Assembly: GCA_003158365.1 (NCBI GenBank)
Contig: PMIW01000045.1
Span: forward strand, 1,152 to 7,951
DNA from: Ignavibacteriota bacterium
GTDB lineage: Bacteria > Bacteroidota > Ignavibacteria > Tepidaquicellales > Tepidaquicellaceae
DNA: 6,800 bases
Reading direction: 5' to 3'
The notes under the pieces: generated by a model
Told to the model about the DNA's origin: nothing
Databases searched by the model: none
Seen by the model: only the letters and a program-made list of their open reading frames with translations
Made by a program: the position numbers and the translations under genes
In this document: positions 1 through 6,800 of the stretch, piece by piece
Layout: the number at the start of each line of letters is the position of its first letter
How positions within the stretch are numbered: position 1 is the stretch's first letter

Positions 1-2655
1 AATATCACAATCGAACAGATGAACCCGTCTGTTCTTCCCGTAATGGGGTTTATACTTGAAAGCAAGAATATGAATCTAATCGAGCTGAAAATGCTCGCGA
101 AGTATACTGTAAAACCTTTTTTATCACAAATCGAAGGCGTATCAAAAATTCAGATACAGGGAGGAAAAGAAAAGGAATTTTGGATCGAACTAAAACCCGA
201 TAATATGCTTGCATTGCGTATTACCCCTGCTTCAGTCAGGGATGCATTCGCAAAAACAAATTTCATAAGTTCTAACGGGCTGATTAATGATTTCAGAAGG
301 CTATACCTGACAATTACAGATGCGCAAGTCTACAATAAAAGTGATATTGAAAATATCGTTGTGCAAAACGACGGGAAAAGATTAGTCACTTTAAAAGAAA
401 TTGCGGATGTTACCGTGAATGAAAAAATCGAATATGTAAATATAAATGTTGACGGTCACGAAGGTGTTCTTGTAAATGTTATCAAACAGCCAAACACAAA
501 CCTGATTTTAGTTTCTGAAAGCATCAAAGAAAAAGCAAAAGAACTTGAGAAACTGCTGCCAAAAGGCGTATCATTAAAATTGTATTACGACCAGGCGGAT
601 TTTGTTAATGACAGCATTAACAGCGTCAGTGACGCTTTGTGGATCGGATTGCTTTTCGCCCTTGTTGTAACATTCGTTTTCTTGAAGTCTATAAAAGCAA
701 GCTTATCGGTTCTATTTACTATCCCCGCTACACTTGCACTGACCATGATTGTACTTTATATATTTGATTATACTTTTAATCTTATGACATTCGGTGCTAT
801 AGCAGCTTCCGTAGGATTAATAATAGATGATGCAATTGTGGTTATAGAGCAGATTCACCGCATAAGGGAAGAATTACCGGATGAAAAACCTTCATCTGTC
901 GTTAAAAAATCCATCGGTTACCTGCTTCCTGCAATGATTGGTTCATCTTTAAGTACGATAGTAATATTCCTGCCTTTTTCTTTTATGAGCGGAGTCGCAG
1001 GTGCATATTTTAAAGTACTCGCTTATACAATGATAATTACACTTGTATGCTCATTTTTTATTACCTGGGTAGGCTTGCCTGTTATATATCTTCTGTTTCA
1101 TGTTAACACAGATTCAAAAAAACGTAATCCTCATATTTCCGGTGAAAACAGATTTTTAAAATATTTTCTGTATAAGCCTGTATTTTCCATAGTATTTGTT
1201 TTGGTTTTAATAATATCTGCGGTAATAATCGTCCCCAGGCTGACATCGGGGTTTTTACCTGAGATGGATGAAGGTACAATAGTTTTGGATTTTTCAAGTC
1301 CTCCGGGAACATCACTCGAAGAAACAAATGAGATACTGAAAAAAGTCGACAGGATTGTCGAATCGACTCCAGAAGTTGAACATTATTCAAGAAGGATAGG
1401 CACCCAGCTGGGATTTTTTATTACAGAGCCGAACCGGGGTGATTATTTAATCCAGCTTAAAAAAAGCAAAACCAAATCAACCGATGAAGTAATTGATGAT
1501 ATAAGAAAAGAAATAGAAAGCGTTCAACTCCCGTTAATTGTTGATTTTGGACAGGTGATTAATGATATGCTTGGAGATTTAATGAGTTCTGTTCAGCCGA
1601 TAGAAATAAAAATTTTCGGTGATAATCCGGAACTGCTTAATAAATATTCCGAACAGGTTGCAGAAACGATAGAAAATGTTGAAGGAACGGCGGATGTATT
1701 TAATGGAATAACCATTGCAGGTCCGACAATAGAATATAATCCCGACCAAAACATGATTTCGAGATTTAGCCTGAATCCCGAAGAACTTCAGTTTCAATTG
1801 CAAAATCTCGTTGAAGGAAATGTTATTGGCAGCATTATGGAAAAAGAACAGTTGACAGATATAAGACTTTTCTCTACGAAGCAAAAGAATAAAGATGTAA
1901 ATGAAATTGCAAATTCATTTATATACCTGCCCGATGGAACTACAATGCAGTTAAGGGATCTGGTAAAAGTAAATATTAAAACAGGTGTCGCCGAAATAAA
2001 CAGGGAAAACCTTAAAACCCTTGTTATGGTAACAGGAAGACTCAGCAAAAGGGATTTGGGAAGTGTTATAAATGACATAAGAAATAAAATTAACTCTAAA
2101 ATATTTCTGCCTCAGGGTTTCACAATTACTTACGGAGGAGCTTATGCAGAGCAGCAGCAATCTTTCAGGGAATTGCTGATTATTCTTGCAACTGCCGGAC
2201 TTCTTGTCCTTTCCATACTTTTGATTTTGTTCAGAGATGTTAAAGGAAGCATAATTATATTATTCATTTCACTGCTCGGACTTGCAGGAAGTTTTCTCGC
2301 ATTATATATAACGGATATTCCGCTTAACGTTGGAAGCTATACGGGTGTAATTATGATTGTAGGAATAATTGCGGAGAACGCAACATTTACGTTTCATCAG
2401 TTTAAAAGTTTCCTGAAAGATAATAACGTAAATGATGCCGTCTTAAAAGCAATTTCTCTGAGACTCAGGCCGAATCTAATGACTGCTCTCGGAGCAATAA
2501 TAGCTCTTATGCCTCTTGCTCTGGCACTTGGCTCCGGCGCCCAGCTCCATCAGCCTCTGGCTGTTGCCGTTACAGGCGGTTTTATAATCGGTTTACCGAT
2601 ACTTATATTCGTTTTCCCTGTACTGCTAAAATTTTCTTACAGGAATACGGAATAA
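1..2655 (+). CDS. RND-superfamily efflux permease subunit (5' truncated)
   Basis: Inner-membrane pump of the resistance-nodulation-division superfamily; members work as trimers with a periplasmic adaptor and an outer-membrane channel, exporting drugs, metals or other small molecules using the proton gradient. The frame is open from base 1 (NITIEQ precedes the first Met at 19), so the true start lies upstream; about 120 of roughly 1000 residues appear to be missing. Numbering from Met at 19: remaining porter domain 1-200; membrane segments near 205-225, 230-250, 256-278, 300-322 and 332-360; TM7 about 388-406; second porter domain about 407-705; TM8-TM12 about 718-870. TM4 carries GLIIDDAIVVIE with Asp270/Asp271, matching the AcrB Asp407/Asp408 pair; the CzcA-type DFG(x)3DG pattern is absent. 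FLPEMDEG (413-420 area) is shared with CzcA-like relatives. TM10 reads GIIAENATF, so Glu786 replaces AcrB Lys940. The class is certain; the substrate cannot be told. Adaptor and channel genes, if linked, would lie upstream. Confidence 0.96.
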   Translation, partial: NITIEQMNPSVLPVMGFILESKNMNLIELKMLAKYTVKPFLSQIEGVSKIQIQGGKEKEFWIELKPDNMLALRITPASVRDAFAKTNFISSNGLINDFRRLYLTITDAQVYNKSDIENIVVQNDGKRLVTLKEIADVTVNEKIEYVNINVDGHEGVLVNVIKQPNTNLILVSESIKEKAKELEKLLPKGVSLKLYYDQADFVNDSINSVSDALWIGLLFALVVTFVFLKSIKASLSVLFTIPATLALTMIVLYIFDYTFNLMTFGAIAASVGLIIDDAIVVIEQIHRIREELPDEKPSSVVKKSIGYLLPAMIGSSLSTIVIFLPFSFMSGVAGAYFKVLAYTMIITLVCSFFITWVGLPVIYLLFHVNTDSKKRNPHISGENRFLKYFLYKPVFSIVFVLVLIISAVIIVPRLTSGFLPEMDEGTIVLDFSSPPGTSLEETNEILKKVDRIVESTPEVEHYSRRIGTQLGFFITEPNRGDYLIQLKKSKTKSTDEVIDDIRKEIESVQLPLIVDFGQVINDMLGDLMSSVQPIEIKIFGDNPELLNKYSEQVAETIENVEGTADVFNGITIAGPTIEYNPDQNMISRFSLNPEELQFQLQNLVEGNVIGSIMEKEQLTDIRLFSTKQKNKDVNEIANSFIYLPDGTTMQLRDLVKVNIKTGVAEINRENLKTLVMVTGRLSKRDLGSVINDIRNKINSKIFLPQGFTITYGGAYAEQQQSFRELLIILATAGLLVLSILLILFRDVKGSIIILFISLLGLAGSFLALYITDIPLNVGSYTGVIMIVGIIAENATFTFHQFKSFLKDNNVNDAVLKAISLRLRPNLMTALGAIIALMPLALALGSGAQLHQPLAVAVTGGFIIGLPILIFVFPVLLKFSYRNTE

Positions 2656-2671
2656 AGAATTATTCTATCCC

Positions 2672-3700
2672 CTATTTCACAGGTTTAACTTCCAATATTG
2701 TAAACGTCCCCGGTTTTATCGGCGGACGCGGATGTGGATTTTCACTTGTCTTTTCAGGAGTTTCGCCAAATTCAGCACATGGTAAATAAACCAGATTCGA
2801 TTTTGAGTCAACAGCAATTGTTCGTGCTCCCCTTTGCGTTGATACAGTCTCTAAAACATTAAATGAATTTGCATTCTCTTCCTGGATGACAGTCATATTC
2901 CCTTCTCCGTTTGAACTGTAAATACGGTTTAAAACCGGGTCAAATGCAACACCGTCAACACCATCCCCGATTGGCAATGTTGTTATTATTTTTCCGTTTT
3001 CAGCATCCGTGACTACCAGCAATTTGTTTCCGCAAACAGAGAAAAGACGGCTATTTGATTTATCGATAGCCAGCCCGCTTGGTTCTTCACCGGGTGAAAT
3101 TGACCAGGTCTTTTCGACTTTCATAGTAAAAGAATTAATCATGCTTATTTCGCTTTTATCTTCAATGTTAACATATACTTTTCCCTTGCCGTCGCTTACG
3201 CAAAATTCGGGTTTGCCGTCGAGCGGTATTGTTTCCAATACCTTATTTGTACCTGCGTCCAGCACGGTTGCATTCGAACTTCTTCCGTTAAATACAAAAA
3301 CTTTTTTTGAAAATGCATCATATAAAATTGCATCAGGATTGGCGCCTGTTACGGTAATCCTTGCAATTACCGAATAATCATTTAAATCAAACACAGTTAC
3401 GGATGTATCCCTGCCGTTTGTAATAAATCCTTTATTAAACTCCGTAGCAATTGCAATGCCGTGGACACCTTTTAAATCTTTTATTGTACCAATCAATTTA
3501 TCCTGTCTTAAATCAACTACCTGCACAACTGTACCGTGTGAAACGAACAATCTTCCCGATTCTTCGTCCACTGTAAGATAATCCCAGCCTCCGTCACCTT
3601 CGAGACTTATTTTACTGGATATTAAATAATTCGATTGTGAATGTATTTGACTGAATCCAAACAACAAAAGAATGATAAATATAACATTTAGTTTTTTCAT
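2672..3700 (-). CDS. Exported YncE/YVTN-type beta-propeller protein
   Basis: Predicted seven-bladed beta-propeller of the YncE/YVTN family, 342 aa, exported. An N-terminal signal peptide is clear: MKK, hydrophobic stretch 5-17, likely cleavage after about residue 22 (IHSQ-SNYL). Repeats of about 40 residues follow the YVTN pattern (x-V-x-DxxxxKVxxTIxL). Motifs that I recall as conserved across this subfamily in several phyla are all present: GGWDYL 37-42, NGRD 95-98, GANPDAI 119-125, FNGRS 137-141, KPEF 163-166, VNIED 177-181, EEPSGLAID 205-213, GDGVDGVAFD 245-254, STQRGARTIAVD 287-298, and a proline-rich segment near 317-331 before the closing strand. No biochemical role is firmly known; binding or scaffolding in the periplasm or at the surface is an inference. 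The start at 3700 is supported by the signal peptide; no Shine-Dalgarno is visible. It has its own transcription unit, because a terminator lies between it and the upstream same-strand gene. Its stop codon is 16 bp from that of the convergent permease. Confidence 0.93.
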   Translation of the reverse strand: MKKLNVIFIILLLFGFSQIHSQSNYLISSKISLEGDGGWDYLTVDEESGRLFVSHGTVVQVVDLRQDKLIGTIKDLKGVHGIAIATEFNKGFITNGRDTSVTVFDLNDYSVIARITVTGANPDAILYDAFSKKVFVFNGRSSNATVLDAGTNKVLETIPLDGKPEFCVSDGKGKVYVNIEDKSEISMINSFTMKVEKTWSISPGEEPSGLAIDKSNSRLFSVCGNKLLVVTDAENGKIITTLPIGDGVDGVAFDPVLNRIYSSNGEGNMTVIQEENANSFNVLETVSTQRGARTIAVDSKSNLVYLPCAEFGETPEKTSENPHPRPPIKPGTFTILEVKPVK

Positions 3701-3769
3701 ATTAAAAAATTAATTTATTATAATGAAAAATTATTTATTCTATTTGATCATAAAAACCCACACAAACAA

Positions 3770-3804
3770 AAAGAAGCCTGAGATGAATCCATTCAGGCTT
3801 CTTT
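3770..3804 (-). terminator. Rho-independent terminator of the BNR-repeat gene
   Basis: A perfect 12-bp inverted repeat, AAAGAAGCCTGA at 3770-3781 and its complement at 3793-3804, encloses an 11-nt loop that can itself pair ATG with CAT. Read on the minus strand, the stem ends in CTTTTTGTTTGTG, a T-rich tail. It lies 18 bp after the stop codon of the 3823-6330 gene, the normal place for an intrinsic terminator. On the plus strand the hairpin is followed only by TTTGAATTAC, so termination there would be weaker, and no plus-strand gene ends here. Confidence 0.9.
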
Positions 3805-3822
3805 GAATTACTCAAAATACTA

Positions 3823-6330
3823 TTATTTAACCAGCATCATCTTTTTTGTATCCGTAAATTCAGAAGTACTGATTCTGTAAATGTACACTCCGCTTGAATA
3901 TGCCGAAGCATCCCACTGTACGCTGTAATGTCCGGCATTCATATTTCCGTTAACTAAATTATCAATTTTCTTTCCGCTGATATCAAATATTTCAATCTTT
4001 ACATCTCCGTAATTCGCAATGTCGAATACAATATTCGTTTTCGGATTAAAAGGATTCGGATAATTTTGTTCAAGATTATATTTAAATGGGATTTGTCCGA
4101 ACGGGTCAACGCCAAGCGATGAGTTCAAATCAAATGTCCAGCATCCTCTTCCGTGTGTTGCCGCAAGAACCAAGCCGACTGTCTGCTTATATTTTAAATC
4201 GTAAATTTCTACTGCGGGTAAGCTTGTGTTGAATGAAATCCAGTTAACACCTTCATTAGTCGATTTAAATACTCCGATATCTGTTCCTACTAAAATCATT
4301 CTCGGTGTAAATGTTCTTAGCACAACCGAATTAGCAGCTATGTTAGGTATGTCGCCTGTGATATTAGTCCAGTTGGCTCCGCCGTTTACTGTTTTATAAA
4401 CGTGATTACTTCCACCCCCAATCGTTGCATAACAAATATCATCATTTGTATTATCTACTGCGAAATCACTTACATATGCAAATCCAATCTGCGAAGACCA
4501 GTTTGCCCCGTTATCCGTTGTAACCATAATTTTTCCGCCGGATGTACCGATATAAATTTTATTTATATTTGTATAACTGATTCCTATTGCTGAAACACTG
4601 CCGTTTACAACTGTTGTCGTTGCAATCTGAGTCCAGCCTGCGGAAGTTGTCGCTGTTGTTGCCGATGTTGTTTTCCATATATCAGCTCTTCCGAATACTA
4701 TTGTATTGTGGTCGCCCGGTGCCATTTCATACGGGTTGTAAAACAGACCTCCTGATGAACCGCTCGGTGTAATATTTGTGAATGAAACTCCTTTATTATT
4801 TGAACGCTGAATAGAACCGTTCACATACTGCCCGTAAACATAATTTGTACTTACAGGGTCGGCAATTGTATAACCGCCGTCGCCTGTGGTACGCTGCAGC
4901 CAGAGAACGCCGCCGTTCGTGGTAGTCATCTTGTTATTATCCTGCGTACCGCCCTGGAATGATAATAAATCGGTCGGATCGTAATCCGCACTTTGATATT
5001 GAAGCGTGGAAAGATTTCTGTTTAAATCGGTCCACGTTGTACCGTCGTCAGTTGATTTATAAACCCCGCCGTCAGAGCCGCAGTAAAGCACAGTTCCGTT
5101 ATATTTAAGGCAGTGAATATCGGCGTGTGCAAAATTATTCGCAGTTGTTGTACTCCAATTGGTTTTTTTGACAAGACCAGTACCTCCTGTTGCTGAAGTA
5201 TATATATCGAGACCGCCTGTCAGGACTAAATCCTGATTTGAAGGCTTTACACAAACTGAATTGTCATACCAACCCTGAGTGCCGAGATAATTCGGCGTTG
5301 TTGCCTGTGAAGTCCAAGTTGTGCCTCCGTCTGTCGTTCTGTAAAGTCCCGTAAGTGAACCTGATGATGCGGATATGCTTGCATAAATTACCTGCTGATT
5401 GCTGTTTGACATTGCAAGCTGAATCCTTCCCATTCCGCTTGTAGGCAAACCGCCAGCCAGTGTTACCCAGGTAGTTCCGCCATCGGTGGTTTTTCTTACC
5501 AATCCCGCAGATGTACCGCCTGTGGTTATGTAAATTGTCTGGGGTGATACAGATGAAATAATCAGGCAATTTGCATTTGAACCCGAATTTGTATTAACCC
5601 AGTTTATCCCTGCATTTGTTGATTTAAATACACCGAGATTCCCTGCCATGTATACAGTGTTCGAATTTGACGGGTCAATTGCTATCTGCGAACATCTGTT
5701 TCCGACCAGACTTACTGCAGCAATCTGAACCCAGCTTGTACCTGCATTTGTTGATTTGTATATACCGTTTCCGTATTGACTGTCAGATGAATAATTCAAT
5801 TCCCCTGTTCCGAGATAAATTACATTCGGATTAGACTGGTCAACAGCAATATCTCCGCAGGCAAGAGTCGGTAATCCGTCGGTAAGGACTGTCCAGTTTA
5901 CCCCTCCGTCTGTTGTTTTCCAAACTCCGCCCTGTGCCGCAGCTATATAAATTACAGCCGGATTAGTAGGATGAAATGCCAATGCATTTGTTCTGCCTGA
6001 AATATAACTTGTGTTATTGTATGAATAAAACATTCCCGTAGGATTTATACTTATCCAGCTGACAATTCTTGTCGGACTGTTCATAATATTCCTGTCTTCA
6101 GGAAGTCTTGATTTTTGTACCAGTGCATCAGGATAGACCAGCGCTGAAAGTATTTTACCCGGTCCGCCTGCACGTCGCATCATAATAAATTCTTCACGCG
6201 CCATAATTTCTTCGCCCGTTTCATTTTCGAAATACTGCTCATCTTCCTGTGAAAATACTTTATTAGTAAAAACACCGGAAATTAAAACTGCTGCTAAAAA
6301 TACGAATAAAAAGAAAATTTTATTTTTCAT
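3823..6330 (-). CDS. Secreted BNR/Asp-box double-propeller protein with T9SS sorting domain
   Basis: Large exported protein (835 aa) with sortilin/BNR-like repeats, predicted to be secreted or surface-anchored by the type IX system. Signal peptide: MKNK, hydrophobic core 5-20, likely cleavage after about residue 28 (KVFSQ-ED). Residues 31-90 are a linker. Residues about 90-735 hold Asp-box-like repeats (K-S/T-T-D/N-x-G-x-x-W) every 40-54 residues, with motif aromatics at W146, W200, W244, W288, W339, W392 (degenerate), W433, W477, F517, W566, W611, W654 and W697; ATHGRGCWTFDL (724-735) looks like the closing strand. That gives 13-14 blades, suggesting two seven-bladed propellers as in GH74 enzymes and VPS10-like proteins. 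HADIH (402-406), CGSDGGVYKS (417-426) and GGTQDNN (460-466) recall motifs of bacterial sortilin-like proteins. Residues about 748-835 form the sorting domain: NYPNPFNP at 756-763, a FlgD-like Ig fold, and the end KKMMLVK. No enzyme activity can be assigned; adhesion, polysaccharide binding or hydrolysis are all possible. Met at 6330 is supported by the signal peptide. No frameshift is seen. Confidence 0.95.
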   Translation of the reverse strand: MKNKIFFLFVFLAAVLISGVFTNKVFSQEDEQYFENETGEEIMAREEFIMMRRAGGPGKILSALVYPDALVQKSRLPEDRNIMNSPTRIVSWISINPTGMFYSYNNTSYISGRTNALAFHPTNPAVIYIAAAQGGVWKTTDGGVNWTVLTDGLPTLACGDIAVDQSNPNVIYLGTGELNYSSDSQYGNGIYKSTNAGTSWVQIAAVSLVGNRCSQIAIDPSNSNTVYMAGNLGVFKSTNAGINWVNTNSGSNANCLIISSVSPQTIYITTGGTSAGLVRKTTDGGTTWVTLAGGLPTSGMGRIQLAMSNSNQQVIYASISASSGSLTGLYRTTDGGTTWTSQATTPNYLGTQGWYDNSVCVKPSNQDLVLTGGLDIYTSATGGTGLVKKTNWSTTTANNFAHADIHCLKYNGTVLYCGSDGGVYKSTDDGTTWTDLNRNLSTLQYQSADYDPTDLLSFQGGTQDNNKMTTTNGGVLWLQRTTGDGGYTIADPVSTNYVYGQYVNGSIQRSNNKGVSFTNITPSGSSGGLFYNPYEMAPGDHNTIVFGRADIWKTTSATTATTSAGWTQIATTTVVNGSVSAIGISYTNINKIYIGTSGGKIMVTTDNGANWSSQIGFAYVSDFAVDNTNDDICYATIGGGSNHVYKTVNGGANWTNITGDIPNIAANSVVLRTFTPRMILVGTDIGVFKSTNEGVNWISFNTSLPAVEIYDLKYKQTVGLVLAATHGRGCWTFDLNSSLGVDPFGQIPFKYNLEQNYPNPFNPKTNIVFDIANYGDVKIEIFDISGKKIDNLVNGNMNAGHYSVQWDASAYSSGVYIYRISTSEFTDTKKMMLVK

Positions 6331-6352
6331 ATAAAGTTACATTAAATAGAAA

Positions 6353-6382
6353 ATTATAATTATATTTATTAATCATTAACAA
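6353..6382 (-). promoter_or_regulatory. Candidate promoter of the BNR-repeat gene
   Basis: On the minus strand, TTGTTA (6382-6377) and TATAAT (6358-6353) are 18 bp apart. The -10 box ends 22 bp before the start codon at 6330. The same stretch also gives TAATTTTC (6356-6349), close to the Bacteroidota -7 consensus TAnnTTTG. The surrounding DNA is so AT-rich that chance matches are likely, so this is only a candidate. Confidence 0.3.
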
Positions 6383-6622
6383 AAATTATTCATAAAAATT
6401 ATAAGTATTTTATATAACAATCAAGATTAATTGATTTCTGTAACTGCTGTTCAAAACTATCCTCAATTTAATGAGATTTTCAAAGAAATGCTTTACCTTC
6501 TGATGTTAATAATCGAATTTATTCTGTTTATTTTTAGTTATAAATATAATTCACGACATATAATTTTTATTACAAAAATATTCTGATTTCTTTTATTTTC
6601 AGTGAATTAAAATGTATTTATT

Positions 6623-6651
6623 TTGTTATTAATCACAGAAAAAATTATTAA
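6623..6651 (+). promoter_or_regulatory. Weak candidate promoter of the right-end porin-like gene
   Basis: TTGTTA (6623-6628) and TATTAA (6646-6651) are 17 bp apart, each matching 4 of 6 sigma-70 consensus bases. Transcription would start only about 9 bp before the ATG at 6667, giving a very short leader. The match is weak and the region AT-rich. Confidence 0.17.
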
Positions 6652-6666
6652 TTTAAAAATACCGTT

Positions 6667-6800
6667 ATGAATAAAAAATTTGTACTAACTTTACTCATCT
6701 TATTAATAACTTTCACTTTAATTAACGCTCAGGATAAGACCTGGGGATTTACACTCTCGGGCTATGTAAAATCCGATATATTTTATGATTCAAGACAGGT
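6667..6800 (+). CDS. Exported outer-membrane porin-like protein, N-terminal fragment
   Basis: The frame starts at ATG 6667 and is still open at the window end, giving 44 complete codons. An in-frame TAA at 6649-6651 and no other ATG in between fix this start. The protein begins with a classical signal peptide: MNKK, a Leu/Ile/Thr-rich core 6-19, then NAQ with likely cleavage after residue 22. The mature start, DKTWGFTLSGYVKSDIFYDS followed by RQV, has the alternating pattern of a first outer-membrane beta strand. The 'SGYVKxDxFYDSRQ' pattern recalls porin-like proteins of Bacteroidota, including DcaP-like trimeric channels. That family name is from memory and rests on about 20 residues; other 16- to 18-strand barrels remain possible. 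No Shine-Dalgarno is visible. It is divergent from the BNR-repeat gene. Confidence 0.75.
   Translation, partial: MNKKFVLTLLILLITFTLINAQDKTWGFTLSGYVKSDIFYDSRQ

Larger units (their letters stand above)
6331..6666. other. AT-rich divergent intergenic region
   Basis: These 336 bp separate two divergent genes and should carry both promoters. G+C is about 17% by hand count, with a slightly richer middle (6421-6540, about 25%). I see no tRNA, no strong hairpin, no long repeat and no convincing small gene. Weak sigma-70-like boxes are listed separately. Confidence 0.85.

Noticed and set aside
1103..2160. Several 69- to 101-codon minus-strand open frames inside the permease gene
   Set aside because: All overlap the conserved permease reading frame and have no protein-like features of their own.
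2650..2665. Inverted repeat GAATA/TATTC as a bidirectional terminator between the convergent genes
   Set aside because: Only 5 A/T-rich pairs, overlapping the permease stop codon, with no T-run after it on either strand.
3009..3377. 122-codon plus-strand open frame inside the propeller gene
   Set aside because: Lies wholly antisense to a well-supported gene and its translation resembles no known protein; a shadow frame.
3717..3722. TATAAT on the minus strand as a -10 box for the propeller gene
   Set aside because: No -35-like box at 16-19 bp upstream and the whole stretch is AT-rich, so the match is not informative, though a promoter must lie somewhere in 3701-3770.
5264..5569. 101-codon minus-strand open frame in another frame of the BNR-repeat gene
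   Set aside because: Shadow of the repeat-encoding frame, whose blades and motifs continue unbroken through this stretch.
3823..6330. Calling the BNR-repeat protein a sialidase or a xyloglucanase
   Set aside because: Asp-box repeats occur in many unrelated propellers; no FRIP motif or arginine triad of sialidases is visible, and GH74 catalytic residues cannot be confirmed by eye.
6488..6586. A 32-codon hydrophobic open frame starting at ATG 6488 on the plus strand, open back to a TTG at 6431
   Set aside because: No ribosome binding site, and Phe/Ile/Leu-rich composition is expected by chance in about 17-25% G+C DNA. Nothing recognisable in the peptide.

Overview
The window most likely comes from a low-GC member of the Bacteroidota/Ignavibacteriota side of the FCB group. 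The clearest sign is a C-terminal type IX secretion (T9SS type A) sorting domain with the NYPNPFNP signature on the largest minus-strand protein. That signature style is especially common in Ignavibacteria. AT-rich spacers and the lack of Shine-Dalgarno motifs before the three visible start codons fit the same group. Coding DNA is roughly 35-40% G+C by eye, and the large spacer near the right end is about 17% by hand count.

Layout. (1) Positions 1-2655, plus strand: an RND-superfamily inner-membrane efflux permease, cut at its 5' end by the window edge. (2) Positions 2672-3700, minus strand: an exported YncE/YVTN-type beta-propeller protein, convergent with the permease and only 16 bp from it. 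(3) Positions 3770-3804: a strong intrinsic terminator for the next minus-strand gene. (4) Positions 3823-6330, minus strand: a large exported BNR/Asp-box repeat protein, probably two tandem beta-propellers, with a T9SS sorting tail. (5) Positions 6331-6666: a very AT-rich divergent intergenic region with weak promoter candidates. (6) Positions 6667-6800, plus strand: the start of an exported, probably outer-membrane porin-like protein, cut at its 3' end.

All four genes act in the envelope or outside the cell: efflux across the inner membrane, an exported periplasmic or surface propeller, a secreted or surface-anchored repeat protein, and a probable outer-membrane channel. They do not form one operon. 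The permease converges with the propeller gene, a terminator separates the two minus-strand genes, and the last gene diverges. I see no mobile element, CRISPR array, tRNA, rRNA or defence system.

I did not find an obviously new multi-gene system. The most notable observation is in the permease: a glutamate sits where AcrB-type pumps have the essential proton-relay lysine (Lys940 in AcrB), while the partner aspartate pair, arginine and threonine are kept.
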